The notes beneath the pieces are model-generated. The model was not told the origin of the DNA. It saw nothing but the letters and a program-made list of their open reading frames with translations, and did not search any database. The position numbers were made by a program, and so were the translations under genes. From NCBI RefSeq assembly GCF_001307035.1, contig NZ_LKIU01000002.1, forward strand, positions 1-64,000: DNA of 64,000 nt. The letters are read 5' to 3'. Shown one piece after another: positions 52,364 to 62,110 of the stretch (positions are counted from its first letter, which is position 1; each line of letters starts with the position of its first letter). The stretch comes from Arthrobacter sp. Edens01 (lineage in GTDB: Bacteria; Actinomycetota; Actinomycetes; Actinomycetales; Micrococcaceae).

Positions 52364-54505
52364 ATGGATAGCGTGCCGAACTCTGCCAAGACCCAGAACA
52401 CGCTCCCTGGCCGTCCAGCCGGCGGAGCGTCCGAACCCGGTCATCCCGCCCGCAACGGCTGGCTCGCCGCAGGCGCCGCCGTTATGCTGCTGGCGCTCGG
52501 AGTGGCGCTGCTGTTTACAGGCTCAGCAGCCGCCGCTCAGCTGGCGGATCCGGGCGCGCTGACACGCTGGGGCCTGCCCATCGCAAAGGCCGTCCAGAAC
52601 GGCGCCGTGGCAGCAGTCATCGGCGCCCTGGTGTTTGCCGTCTTCATCCTGCCCAAGCACGCGGGACCTAAACGCGGCAGGGGCGAGCGGGAAACCCGCC
52701 CCGAGCATCCGGCCTTCACCCAGGCCATGTACCTGGCCTCCGGCGCCGCGGCACTGTGGACGCTGTCCGCCATCGCCGTCATGCTTTTTACCTACTCCGA
52801 CGTGTCCGGACTGCCCCTTAGCCCTGACCCCTCCTACACCGACGGGCTCGCGTCCTTCCTGACGGACTTCGCCAACGGCCGGGCCTGGCTGGCAGTGAGC
52901 ATCATCGCTGCCGTGGTGACCACCCTGACATTTGGTGTCCGCTCGCTGACCGGCCTGGCGCTGACCCTGATCCTTGCCATGGGTGGCCTGCTGCCAATGG
53001 CGCTGGTGGGCCACGCGGCCGGCGGCGATGACCACAGCGCCGCGGTGAACTCCATTGGCCTGCACCTGATCGGCGTCTGCGTCTGGATTGGCGGGATCAT
53101 TGTCCTCGCCGTTATTGCCAAGCAGCTCGGGGACATCACCGGCACGGTCCTGCGCCGCTTCTCGGCCCTGGCCGGCTTCGGTTTCGTGCTGGTTTCCCTC
53201 TCCGGCCTGGTGAACGCGTCCCTGCGCATCACGTCCCTGGAACAGCTGGATTCCCGCTGGGGGGCGCTGGTGCTCTTCAAGGTCGCGGCAACCCTGGTGC
53301 TGGGCATCCTAGGCCTGCTGCACCGCCGCTGGATCATCCCCCAGCTTCCGGTGGCCGCTTCCGGCAAGGGTGCGACGACGCCCGCTTCCGGCGGTATGAG
53401 CGCACGCCGTGTGCTGTGGCAGCTGATCGGCGTCGAACTGCTGATCATGGGGGCAATCTCCGGCGTGGCTGCGGCGCTGGCCCGCACCGCTCCGCCGCGT
53501 CCGGAGGAACTGCCCCCGAACGCGTCGCCCGCACGCATCCTCACCGGCTACGACCTGCCGCCCGAGCTGACCGCGGAACGTTACCTCACCGAGTGGCGCT
53601 TCGACTGGCTCTGGGTCGCCATTGTGGTGACCATCGGCGTCGCGTACCTGCTGGGCGTACGCAAGCTGCGCCGCCGGGGGGACAAATGGTCCTTCGTCCG
53701 GACCGTCTGCTGGTTCGTGGGCCTGATCGCCCTCACCTACGTCACCTCCGGCGCGCCGGCGGTGTACGGCATGGTGCTGTTCAGCACGCACATGCTCGGA
53801 CATATGGCGCTGACCATGGTGGTCCCGCTGTTCCTGGTCCTCGGCGCGCCCGTGACGCTGGCCCTCAAGGCTCTCACTCCGCGCGGGGACGGCAGCCGCG
53901 GACTGCGCGAATGGATCCTGATCGCGGTGCACTCGCGGTACTCCAAGATCATCACCAATCCGATCTTTGCCGCCGCGAACTTTGCCGGCTCGATCGTGAT
54001 TTTCTATTACTCGGAGCTGTTCGGGTTCGCGCTGCGCGAGCACGTGGGCCACGAGCTGATGATCCTGCACTTCCTGCTCACCGGCTACATCTTCATCCTG
54101 ACCATGATCGGGATCGACCCGCTGCCCAGCCGGGCCCCGTACCCGCTGCGCCTGGTGATCCTGCTGGCAACCATGGCGTTCCACGCGTTCTTCGGCGTCG
54201 CGGTCATGGGCCAGACCTCGCTCATCCAGGCGTCGTACTTCGGCAACATGGGCCGGGACTGGGGTGTCAGCGCACTGGAGGACCAGCAGCTCGGCGGAGC
54301 CATCATGTGGGGAATCGGCGAAATTCCCACTGTCCTGGTGGCAATCGGCGTCGCACTTCAGTGGTCGCGCACGGATGCACGTGAAACAAAACGCAAAGAC
54401 CGTGCGGCCGAACGGAATAACGATGCTGAACTTACGGCTTACAACAATATGTTCGCCCAGCTGGCCGAACGTGATGCTAGGACAGACCAAGGAGAACGCA
54501 GATGA
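52364..54505 (+). CDS. CopD / CtaG fusion: copper-handling and cytochrome oxidase assembly protein
   Basis: The 713-aa membrane protein fuses two domains. The N-terminal half (about residues 30-330) is CopD-like, with eight or nine helices. The C-terminal half (about 390-660) is a caa3-type cytochrome c oxidase assembly (CtaG) domain with ALTYVTSGAPAVYGMVLFSTHMLGHMALTMVVPLFLVLGAPVTLALKAL, which holds conserved His residues. Such actinobacterial fusions are thought to deliver copper to the oxidase. The stop overlaps the NHL-thioredoxin ATG by 4 bases. Confidence 0.9.
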   Translation: MDSVPNSAKTQNTLPGRPAGGASEPGHPARNGWLAAGAAVMLLALGVALLFTGSAAAAQLADPGALTRWGLPIAKAVQNGAVAAVIGALVFAVFILPKHAGPKRGRGERETRPEHPAFTQAMYLASGAAALWTLSAIAVMLFTYSDVSGLPLSPDPSYTDGLASFLTDFANGRAWLAVSIIAAVVTTLTFGVRSLTGLALTLILAMGGLLPMALVGHAAGGDDHSAAVNSIGLHLIGVCVWIGGIIVLAVIAKQLGDITGTVLRRFSALAGFGFVLVSLSGLVNASLRITSLEQLDSRWGALVLFKVAATLVLGILGLLHRRWIIPQLPVAASGKGATTPASGGMSARRVLWQLIGVELLIMGAISGVAAALARTAPPRPEELPPNASPARILTGYDLPPELTAERYLTEWRFDWLWVAIVVTIGVAYLLGVRKLRRRGDKWSFVRTVCWFVGLIALTYVTSGAPAVYGMVLFSTHMLGHMALTMVVPLFLVLGAPVTLALKALTPRGDGSRGLREWILIAVHSRYSKIITNPIFAAANFAGSIVIFYYSELFGFALREHVGHELMILHFLLTGYIFILTMIGIDPLPSRAPYPLRLVILLATMAFHAFFGVAVMGQTSLIQASYFGNMGRDWGVSALEDQQLGGAIMWGIGEIPTVLVAIGVALQWSRTDARETKRKDRAAERNNDAELTAYNNMFAQLAERDARTDQGERR

Positions 54506-56412
54506 CTGAAACGGTGCGCGCCGGATACCGCGTCCGGGCCTCCGAACTGGAGGGACGCAACTGGCTCAACACCGGTGGCAGGCAGCTGGGACTCGAAGAC
54601 CTCCGCGGCAAGATTGTGCTGCTGGACTTCTGGACCTTCTGCTGCATCAATTGCCTGCATGTGCTGGATGAGCTGCGGCCCCTGGAAGCCAAGTACTCAG
54701 ACGTCCTGGTGACGGTGGGCGTTCATTCGCCCAAGTTCGAGCACGAAGCCGACCCGGTTGCCCTGGCGGCCGCCGTCGAACGCTACGAAATCCACCACCC
54801 GGTCCTGGACGATCCGGAACTGGCAACGTGGCAGGCTTACACCGCCCGCGCCTGGCCCACCCTGGTGGTCATCGACCCCGAAGGCTACATCGTTGCCCAC
54901 CTCTCCGGTGAGGGCCACGCAGCCGGGCTGGAGTCCCTCGTCGCCGAGCTTGTTGCCGAGCACGAAGCGAAGGGCACCCTGCACCGCGGGGACGGTCCCT
55001 ACGTCCCGGCCGAGGCGACGTCCGGCGATCTGCGCTTCCCGGGCAAGGCCGTTGCCCTTCCGGAGGGGACCTTCCTGGTTGCCGATACCGGGCACCACCG
55101 TCTGGTGGAGCTGGAAGCGGACCTCACCACCGTCCGCCGCACCATTGGCGAAGGCACCAAGGGCTGGCGCGACGGCGACGCCGGAACTGCGCGGTTCAAC
55201 GAACCGCAGGGGCTCGCCGTGCTGCCGGCCGCTGTCGCTGAGACCCTTGACTACGACGTCCTGGTGGCAGATACCGTGAACCACCGCCTGCGCGGCGTGA
55301 ACCTCGCCACGGGCGCAGTCACCACGGTGGCCGGCAACGGAGTGCAGCGGCTGCTCGACGCGGAGAACCAGTCCGCCCCCGTATCGACCGATCTCGGAAC
55401 CGACCCGCTGGGCACGTCGCTCTCCTCCCCCTGGGACGTCCTCTGGTCCACCGCCCTGAACCAGGCCGTTATCGCCATGGCCGGAACGCACCAGATCTTC
55501 GCGTTCGATCCCGCCACCGGCGCTCTTTCCATCCTGGCCGGCACAGGCCTGGAGGGACTGCTCGACGGCGACGGTGACGCCGCATGGTTCGCCCAGTCCT
55601 CAGGCCTGGCACAGGACGCCGAGGGCAGCATCTGGGTAGCGGATTCGGAAACGTCAGCGCTCCGGAAACTTACCTTCGACACGTCGGGTGCGGAAACGGC
55701 AGTCACGGTCGAAACTGCAGTAGGCGCAGGACTCTTCGACTTCGGCTACCGCGACGGCGCCTCCGCCGAAGCACGGCTGCAGCATCCGCTGGGCGTCGCT
55801 GTGCTGCCGGACGGCTCAGTAGCCATTGCCGACACCTACAACGGTGCCGTGCGGCGCTACGATCCTGCCGCGCAAAGCGTCTCGACGCTCTCCCGCGGCC
55901 TTGCGGAACCATCGGGGGTCCTCATCGACACAACCGCCGCTGAGCCGCTCCTGATCGTTGTGGAGGCCAACAAGCACCAGCTGGTGCGGCTTCCCATCCC
56001 CAAGGAAGCACAGTCAGTGGATGAGGGAGCGCGTCAGACACAGCGCCCCAAGACGGCCATTGCGGCCGGCCCGCTGGGGCTGACGGTCCGTTTCGCAGCG
56101 CCCAAGGGACAGAAGCTGGACGACCGCTGGGGAGACCCGACGCAGCTGAAGATCTCCTCCTCACCCGAGGAGCTGCTGGTCTCCGGAGGCGGCACCGCCG
56201 TCGGGCTGGTCCGTGAACTGGTGCTTTCCGACGCCGTCACTGAAGGCGTTCTGCACATCACCGCCCGTGCCGCAGCATGTGACGGCGAACCGGGGGGAGA
56301 GATCCCGGACCATGCTGCATGCCATCTGTACCAGCAGGACTGGGGCATCCCCGTGGTCGTGCAGGCAGGCGGCGAGACTGAACTGACCCTGGATCTGCGC
56401 GGACTGGACTAA
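54502..56412 (+). CDS. Thioredoxin-like / NHL-repeat fusion protein
   Basis: The 636-aa protein has a thioredoxin-like N-domain (residues 25-165) with the redox motif FCCINCLHVLDE, giving a CxxC-like pair (Cys-Ile-Asn-Cys). The rest is NHL beta-propeller repeats (GLAVLP, VADTVNHRLRG, VADSETSALRKL and more). It resembles NHLRC2. There is no signal peptide, so the protein should be cytoplasmic unless exported by another route. Coupling to the CopD/CtaG gene suggests a role in copper or thiol handling. Confidence 0.9.
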   Translation: MTETVRAGYRVRASELEGRNWLNTGGRQLGLEDLRGKIVLLDFWTFCCINCLHVLDELRPLEAKYSDVLVTVGVHSPKFEHEADPVALAAAVERYEIHHPVLDDPELATWQAYTARAWPTLVVIDPEGYIVAHLSGEGHAAGLESLVAELVAEHEAKGTLHRGDGPYVPAEATSGDLRFPGKAVALPEGTFLVADTGHHRLVELEADLTTVRRTIGEGTKGWRDGDAGTARFNEPQGLAVLPAAVAETLDYDVLVADTVNHRLRGVNLATGAVTTVAGNGVQRLLDAENQSAPVSTDLGTDPLGTSLSSPWDVLWSTALNQAVIAMAGTHQIFAFDPATGALSILAGTGLEGLLDGDGDAAWFAQSSGLAQDAEGSIWVADSETSALRKLTFDTSGAETAVTVETAVGAGLFDFGYRDGASAEARLQHPLGVAVLPDGSVAIADTYNGAVRRYDPAAQSVSTLSRGLAEPSGVLIDTTAAEPLLIVVEANKHQLVRLPIPKEAQSVDEGARQTQRPKTAIAAGPLGLTVRFAAPKGQKLDDRWGDPTQLKISSSPEELLVSGGGTAVGLVRELVLSDAVTEGVLHITARAAACDGEPGGEIPDHAACHLYQQDWGIPVVVQAGGETELTLDLRGLD

Positions 56413-56430
56413 CTCCCGCACCCCCACCCA

Positions 56431-56488
56431 ACGAGATAGCAGAAACTGCCCGTATCCGGCCGGATACGGGCAGTTTCTGCTATCTCGT
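56431..56488. repeat. Palindrome family A: perfect 58-bp palindrome
   Basis: The element has perfect 28-bp arms (56431-56458 and 56461-56488) around a 2-base centre. It fills nearly the whole gap between two convergent stops (56412 and 56490). Its arm shares the 24-of-26-base start of the palindrome at 1517-1567. It probably works as a bidirectional terminator, but such long perfect symmetry exceeds what termination needs. Confidence 0.9.
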
Positions 56489-56489
56489 G

Positions 56490-57473
56490 TTACTCGATAA
56501 CCGCGGTAAGGGAGATGCCGCCGTCAGTCACTGAAAGCCGGGCACCGAAGGTGAAGTCCTTGTCTTCCACCAGAGGGCTCTGCACCCCGGAGAACAGATC
56601 GGTCTGGGTGGCTTTGACCCGGGCCGTGCCCTGCAGCGGGGCGAGCACCCAGTGACCCTCTGCGGGGGAGATCTCAACACTCGGGTAATCGACAATCTCC
56701 CACGTGATGGGAGGCTCAACCCGGTTGTCCGTCAGGTGGTAGAAGGGGCAGCCCGGAGGCGCCAGCCGGTTCTGTTCCCCGGCACAGCTGTCCAGGAACT
56801 CGCGGACCCGGGTGTCAACCGCTTCCACCAGCTCATCGGTGGGCTGGCTCCGCAGCGTCAGGTCCAGTGAATCTCCGGGAGAGGACAGGACTGCCGCCTG
56901 TTCAGGAGCCTCGAAGTACCCGCTCGAGTAGGAGGCCGCCACCCGGGCGGGGTAGAACGCTGTGAACGTGTTGCTGCCCTCGGGCAGCAGGACCTGGCTG
57001 CCGTTCAGCACAGCCTCGTTCTGGTTGGCGGCGTTGACCTGGAAGGTCGGGAGTTCCTGCGGACGGATCTTCCACTCATCGAAGAAGATCCAGCGGGTAC
57101 CGGTCCGCTCAAGTTCGAAGGTCGACTGGTGTTCGGATCCATCCAGCCGGTACTTGACCACAACGTCGGTGCGTCCCTTAACGGATGCTTCTGCTTCATC
57201 CATGGACAGCACTTCAAGCCCGTCCATGGAGGCTTTCAGCGCCTCTCCGTCCAGGAGGGCGGCGTTGGCGTCTGGAACCTTGGCGTTCAGGATCCCGAGG
57301 GCCTGGCCGCCGTTGCCCTCCTGAAGCGCCTGGAAATAGTCCTCCACCTGGTTGGCCGGCCCGTAAACCTTTGCGTTTACGAGCCAGATAGCGACGACGG
57401 CGGACGCGATGGTCAGCATGAGGACAGTGAGCCATATGGTGACTGCCCTGATTACCGGTGATGATGCCTGCAC
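56490..57473 (-). CDS. Conserved actinobacterial membrane-anchored protein, function unknown
   Basis: The 327-aa protein has one N-terminal helix (residues 10-33, TIWLTVLMLTIASAVVAIWLV) and a large extracytoplasmic region. The first 110 external residues contain VEDYFQALQEGNGGQALGIL, similar in style to DUF4878/NTF2-like modules. It contains one Cys pair near the end (CAGEQNRLAPPGCPF), possibly a disulfide. I do not recognise the family. It lies upstream of the sugC gene on the same strand. Confidence 0.75.
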   Translation of the reverse strand: MQASSPVIRAVTIWLTVLMLTIASAVVAIWLVNAKVYGPANQVEDYFQALQEGNGGQALGILNAKVPDANAALLDGEALKASMDGLEVLSMDEAEASVKGRTDVVVKYRLDGSEHQSTFELERTGTRWIFFDEWKIRPQELPTFQVNAANQNEAVLNGSQVLLPEGSNTFTAFYPARVAASYSSGYFEAPEQAAVLSSPGDSLDLTLRSQPTDELVEAVDTRVREFLDSCAGEQNRLAPPGCPFYHLTDNRVEPPITWEIVDYPSVEISPAEGHWVLAPLQGTARVKATQTDLFSGVQSPLVEDKDFTFGARLSVTDGGISLTAVIE

Positions 57474-57557
57474 GCTCTTACGTTACCTGCCGCGGGCGGG
57501 CGCAGCTTACCCGGAGGCGGCTGCGTGCCGTCCCCGGGTCAGCCGGACCGATGCCCC

Positions 57558-58835
57558 TTAGGCGTCCGCTGCGGTGGCCGCGGCTTCCTTTTGTTCGTCG
57601 CGGGCCATGGCGATTTCTTCGGCACGCCGCTCATTAGCTTCTTCAGTCAGTTCCGCGCCGGCCTCCGGATCGCGGGTCAGGTTCTCGCCCGTCTCCGGAT
57701 CGAAGATATGGATCTTGCGGGTGTCCAGCCACAGCTCTGCCTCACGGCCGCCGCGTACCCGGCTGGCGGCGTCGAGGGTCACCACGATCTGCGGGCGGAG
57801 TTCATCCGCGTCCATGTCCCGCGCCAGGTTGTCCAGCAGTTCCCGGACCTCGGGCGTGGGGTCGAAGTGGATGTAACCGTACTGTTCGTTGCCGAGCCAT
57901 TCGGTGTGGGTGATGGCGGCCTTGAAAGTGGATCCCTTCGCCAGCTTGTCACCTTCCACCAGCGAGGCATCCTCAAAGAACTCCGGCCGGATGCCCACTA
58001 GCACGACTTTCTTGCCCTGTGCCTTGGCAGCCTTGTCTTCGGGGACCTGGATATCACCGACGGCGGTCTCCAGGATGTTTCCTTCCTTGATGGTCGCCGG
58101 GAGGAAGTTCATGGAGGGGGAGCCAATGAAACCGGCTACAAAGAGGTTGACGGGCTGCTCATACAGTTCACGGGGGGACGCCACCTGCTGCAGGATGCCC
58201 TTTTTCAGGACTGCAACGCGGTCGCCGAGGGTCATGGCCTCGGTCTGGTCGTGGGTCACGTAGATGCTGGTCACGCCCAGGCGCCGCTGCATCTGCGAGA
58301 TTTCCGACCGCATCTGGCCGCGGAGCTTGGCGTCGAGGTTGGAGAGCGGCTCATCGAACAGGAACGCATCGGCCTGACGGACGATCGCGCGGCCCATGGC
58401 TACCCGCTGGCGCTGGCCGCCTGAGAGGTTCGCGGGCTTGCGGTCCAGGTGCTCCGTCAGCTCCAGGGTGGAAGCTGCGTCATTAACGAGCCGCTTAACT
58501 TCCTCATCGTTGTACTTGCCCTTGTTGAGCCGCAGCGGGAAGGCGATGTTCTCGAATACGGTCAGGTGCGGATAGAGGGCATAGTTCTGGAACACCATCG
58601 CAAGGTTCCGGTCCCGCGGAGCCTTGTCATTGACGCGCTCACCGTTGATCAGCAGGTCACCGGAAGTGATGTCCTCCAGACCCACGATCATACGAAGCAG
58701 GGTCGACTTACCGCAGCCGGACGGTCCCACCAGGATGATGAACTCGCCGTCGGCAATGTCCAGGCTGACGTCGTTGACGGCGGGGAAGCCGTCCCCGTAC
58801 TTCTTGACGAGATGGTTGAGAGTGATAGATGCCAT
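57558..58835 (-). CDS. sugC: Trehalose ABC importer ATP-binding protein
   Basis: The 425-aa ATPase is of the MalK/UgpC class. Walker A GPSGCGKST (about residues 37-45), signature LSGGQRQRVAMG, Walker B LFDEPLSNLD, and the OB-like C-domain are visible. The ATG at 58835 is 8 bases from AAGGAG; an ATG six bases earlier is only 2 bases from it and less likely. It follows the sugB gene. A charged C-terminal tail extends beyond usual family length. Confidence 0.9.
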   Translation of the reverse strand: MASITLNHLVKKYGDGFPAVNDVSLDIADGEFIILVGPSGCGKSTLLRMIVGLEDITSGDLLINGERVNDKAPRDRNLAMVFQNYALYPHLTVFENIAFPLRLNKGKYNDEEVKRLVNDAASTLELTEHLDRKPANLSGGQRQRVAMGRAIVRQADAFLFDEPLSNLDAKLRGQMRSEISQMQRRLGVTSIYVTHDQTEAMTLGDRVAVLKKGILQQVASPRELYEQPVNLFVAGFIGSPSMNFLPATIKEGNILETAVGDIQVPEDKAAKAQGKKVVLVGIRPEFFEDASLVEGDKLAKGSTFKAAITHTEWLGNEQYGYIHFDPTPEVRELLDNLARDMDADELRPQIVVTLDAASRVRGGREAELWLDTRKIHIFDPETGENLTRDPEAGAELTEEANERRAEEIAMARDEQKEAAATAADA

Positions 58836-58872
58836 GCTCATGGCTCCTTTTCTAGTACCGTGCGTCTGGGGG

Positions 58873-59715
58873 CTAGCCCTTGACGGCGCCCTGGGTTAGT
58901 CCGGATACGATCTGTCGCTGGAACAGCAGTACGAGTACAACGACCGGGATGGTCACAATGATCGCTGCTGCGGAAATTGCCCCCGTTGGTGCCTCGAACT
59001 GGGAAGCTCCCGTAAAGAAGGCCAGCGCGGCCGGAACCGGCCGGGCGGCTGAGGTCGACGTGAGTGAAATGCCGTACACGAAGTCGTTCCAGGCGATGAA
59101 GAATGCGATGATCGCCGTCGTGAAGACGCCGGGCGCGGCAAGCGGAACGATCGCCTTCCGGAACGCCTGCCACGTGGTGGCGCCGTCCACCTGTGCCGCC
59201 TGCTCCAGTTCCCACGGAATCTGGCGGAAGAACGCGGCCAGGGTCCAGATGGAGATGGGAAGGGTCAGCGAGAGGTAGGGAATGATCAGCCCGGGCCAGG
59301 TGTCGTAGAGGCCAATGTTCCGCCAGAGGTTGAACAAGGGGGTCACGATGGAGATCACCGGGAAGATCGAGACGCCAAGAGCTGTGGTCAGCACCAGCCG
59401 CTTGCCCGGGAAATCCAGGCGGGCGATGGCGTAGGCACACAACGTAGCAAGTACGACGGCGATGAACGTGGCGATCAGCGAAATGCCGATCGAGTTCCGC
59501 AGCGCGGAGAGGAACAGTTCCTGTGCGTCTCCAACCAGGATCTGTTCGTAGTTCACCGTGGACCAGGTGGTCGGCAGGAACGTGCCGGAGGTGAGGTCGC
59601 TGGGAAGCTTGAACGACGTCGCGAAGATGGATGCAACGGGGAACAGCGCATAGACGATCACCAGGATGGAAATGATGGTCCAGGTGATGCGCCTGCGTAT
59701 CGGTGACGATTCCAT
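58873..59715 (-). CDS. sugB: Trehalose ABC importer permease
   Basis: The 280-aa protein is the MalG-type half of the importer. The EAA loop reads EQAAQVDGATTWQAFRKAIVPLAAPG. It has six helices, beginning RRITWTIISILVIVYALFPVASIF. It directly follows sugA, whose stop abuts its ATG. Confidence 0.92.
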   Translation of the reverse strand: MESSPIRRRITWTIISILVIVYALFPVASIFATSFKLPSDLTSGTFLPTTWSTVNYEQILVGDAQELFLSALRNSIGISLIATFIAVVLATLCAYAIARLDFPGKRLVLTTALGVSIFPVISIVTPLFNLWRNIGLYDTWPGLIIPYLSLTLPISIWTLAAFFRQIPWELEQAAQVDGATTWQAFRKAIVPLAAPGVFTTAIIAFFIAWNDFVYGISLTSTSAARPVPAALAFFTGASQFEAPTGAISAAAIIVTIPVVVLVLLFQRQIVSGLTQGAVKG

Positions 59716-60681
59716 TTAGTTGCCCCCTCGTGCGCCGGTCAGGTCCACCTTGAAAAGTTTGATCGCCACGAAGCAGATCAGGATCACGCAGAGGAACAAC
59801 AGGACTGAAACTGCCGAACCCATGCCGATCTCCAGCCGGGTAATCGATGTGCGGTAGGCCAGGAGGGACAGGGTCTCAGTGCCGTAGGCGCCCCTGGTCA
59901 TGATGTAGACGTTGTCGAAGATTCGGAAGGCATCAAGTGCGCGGAACAGGACGGCCACCATGATGGCTGCCTTCATGTTCGGCACGATCACCCGGGAGAA
60001 CCGCTGCCACCAGGTGGCGCCGTCGACCTCTGCCGCCTCGGTGAGCTCACCCGGGACCTGCGCGAGTCCGGCCAGCAGGAGGAGGGAGATGAACGGCGTC
60101 GTCTTCCAGATCTCCGAGGCCATGATGACGGTGATGGCGGTACCGAAGTCAGCGAACCAGTTCAGGTCGGTGCTGATGCCCGGCACCCAGCTGAACCAGT
60201 GGTTTATGTATCCGGAGTTGATGTCGAAGGCGTAGAACCAGGCGAATGCCGATACCACGGTGATGATGCCGTAGGGGACCAGGATGGCCGTGCGCAGCCA
60301 GCCGCGGACTGCCTTCAGAGCGCTGTTCATGACCATGGCCAGCGCAAAACCGAGCACGAGCTCGATCACCACGGTGACCACGGTGATCAGCAGGGTTACT
60401 CCCAGGTCCCGCCAGAAGACTTCATCGGTGAGGATGGTGGCGTAGTTGCTGAGGAAGACGAACTCCCGGTCGTCCGGAGCCGTCAGGCGGTACTTGAAGA
60501 GCGAATCCCAGAGCGCCAGGAGGATGGGATAAGCGGTTACGGCCAGCATGATGATGAACGCAGGCCCGGCCAGCCAGAAACCCAGCCGCCGTTCAGCCCT
60601 GGCCCGGTCGCTCAGCCCGGGTTTGCGTCCTTTGGGACTGCCGCCGGCAGCGGCGGCACGCATCTCGACTGACGTGCTCAT
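59716..60681 (-). CDS. sugA: Trehalose ABC importer permease
   Basis: The 321-aa MalF-type permease carries the EAA loop ELTEAAEVDGATWWQRFSRVIVPNMK. About six helices follow a 30-residue charged N-terminus. Its ATG overlaps the lpqY stop by 4 bases (60678-60681). Confidence 0.92.
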   Translation of the reverse strand: MSTSVEMRAAAAGGSPKGRKPGLSDRARAERRLGFWLAGPAFIIMLAVTAYPILLALWDSLFKYRLTAPDDREFVFLSNYATILTDEVFWRDLGVTLLITVVTVVIELVLGFALAMVMNSALKAVRGWLRTAILVPYGIITVVSAFAWFYAFDINSGYINHWFSWVPGISTDLNWFADFGTAITVIMASEIWKTTPFISLLLLAGLAQVPGELTEAAEVDGATWWQRFSRVIVPNMKAAIMVAVLFRALDAFRIFDNVYIMTRGAYGTETLSLLAYRTSITRLEIGMGSAVSVLLFLCVILICFVAIKLFKVDLTGARGGN

Positions 60682-62000
60682 AGCAGCCTCTCTCCCTTCA
60701 GGACCTCAAGAATGAACTGCTGGCTGGTTTCCGGCGTGGTGTCCGGATTGACGTCCTGCGGCGGAGTCCAGGTCTGCTGGATGCCGGTGGAGATTTCGTT
60801 GTAGTACGGAGTCTGCGGGCGGGGTTTGGCCAGATCGAGCGATTCACGGATCGTCCCTGCCATGGGGAACGTATCCACCACCTCCGGATCGTTATACGCA
60901 TCCGGGTTCGAGGGCGGGTTGCCGTTGCTGGCGAAGTAATACGCCTGGTTCTCAGGACTGACAATGCACTCGATCGCGTCGAAGGCCTCATCCGGATGCT
61001 TGCTCTTGGAGCCAACGCCCAAATTGATGCCGCCCAGCGGGGGAGCGGTTTCCTCGCCCTCGTTGACCTGGGGGTACAGTGCCCAGCCAATGTCGTCGAT
61101 CAGGGAAGCCGGCAGGGCACCCTCCTCAACGGCAGCGTTGGTCGCGGGCCAGACGAAGGGATAGTTGACCATAAACGCTCCCTTGTCGCCCTGGAACTGG
61201 ATCATCGAAAAGTTCTCGGTCTGGGTTGGAAGCCCCGGGCCGCCGAGGCCTTCCTTGCCGATGGTGGAGACGATTTCGGCGGCCTTCTTCCCGGCATCCG
61301 AGTCGATGCCCAGCCGGATCTCATCGGCCGAGGCATCCGGGTTCTCCACGATCTGCCCGCCGGCCGATTCGATCAAAGCGTTCACCCATACGGTCATGGA
61401 CTCGGCCCGGGCGCCCTGGACGCTGAGGTACTTGTCCTGGCTGGCGACCGCTTCGATCAGCTGGTCCCAGGTGACGGGCTGGCTCATATCGAGCCCGGCG
61501 GCCTCGGCCACGGACTTGCGGTACCAGAGAATCTGAGTGTTCGCCCAGAACGGGACGGCGACTACCTCGTCCTTCCAGGTGGCACCGGCAAGGGCGCCTT
61601 CCAGGACGTTGGCGGTGGTGCGTTCACGCACGTCATCAGGAATCGGCGCCAGGTATCCCGGTTCCGCGTATTCAGGGACGTTGGGCGGGTCCAGGCTCAT
61701 GATGTCCATGCTGGTGTCACCTGCTGCGAGCCGCCGCGCCAGCTGCTCCCGCTGCGACGGGGCATCGTTGGGAAGAAGCGAAGTCTCAATGGTGTATGCC
61801 CCGTCCGAAGCGTCAGTGCAACGCTTCGCGAGTTCGGCCTGGCCGCCGTCGTCGGGGTTGATGTACCACGTCAGGGTCGGCGCAGAACCGGAATCCGAGC
61901 TGCAGCCGGCCAGCAGAGTGGCACCAACGGCGAGGGCGAACCCCGCAGCTGCAGACTTCTTCATCCGGTGTCTGCCGTGATGTTTTGCACCTTGTGGCAT
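60678..62000 (-). CDS. lpqY: Trehalose-binding lipoprotein
   Basis: The 440-aa lipoprotein has a signal peptide ending LLAGCSSD and a sugar-binding fold. PLTWYINPDDGG-type and PSQREQLARRLAAGDTSMDIMSLD segments match the mycobacterial LpqY pattern, including the position of MALD/MSLD. The gene order lpqY-sugA-sugB-sugC is the same as in mycobacteria. GGAGG lies 10 bases before the ATG at 62000; a later ATG at 61964 and the open frame to 62108 are weaker. It captures trehalose released from the envelope. Two palindromes precede it. Confidence 0.88.
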   Translation of the reverse strand: MPQGAKHHGRHRMKKSAAAGFALAVGATLLAGCSSDSGSAPTLTWYINPDDGGQAELAKRCTDASDGAYTIETSLLPNDAPSQREQLARRLAAGDTSMDIMSLDPPNVPEYAEPGYLAPIPDDVRERTTANVLEGALAGATWKDEVVAVPFWANTQILWYRKSVAEAAGLDMSQPVTWDQLIEAVASQDKYLSVQGARAESMTVWVNALIESAGGQIVENPDASADEIRLGIDSDAGKKAAEIVSTIGKEGLGGPGLPTQTENFSMIQFQGDKGAFMVNYPFVWPATNAAVEEGALPASLIDDIGWALYPQVNEGEETAPPLGGINLGVGSKSKHPDEAFDAIECIVSPENQAYYFASNGNPPSNPDAYNDPEVVDTFPMAGTIRESLDLAKPRPQTPYYNEISTGIQQTWTPPQDVNPDTTPETSQQFILEVLKGERLL

Positions 62001-62048
62001 GGGTGTCTGCCTCCACCTCGTCGTAGGCACGGACTGCATGATGTTCCG

Positions 62049-62073
62049 CGAAAGGTTGCTCAGCAACCTTTCG
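62049..62073. promoter_or_regulatory. 25-bp perfect palindrome upstream of lpqY, LacI-type operator candidate
   Basis: The element has perfect 12-bp arms (cgaaaggttgct / agcaacctttcg) around a single C. It lies 49-73 bases before the lpqY start. The shape fits a LacI-family operator. A second, different palindrome sits at 62111. Confidence 0.65.
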
Positions 62074-62110
62074 ATCGACCATATGCCCTCAGGGGTGGGT
62101 TGCGCCACAG

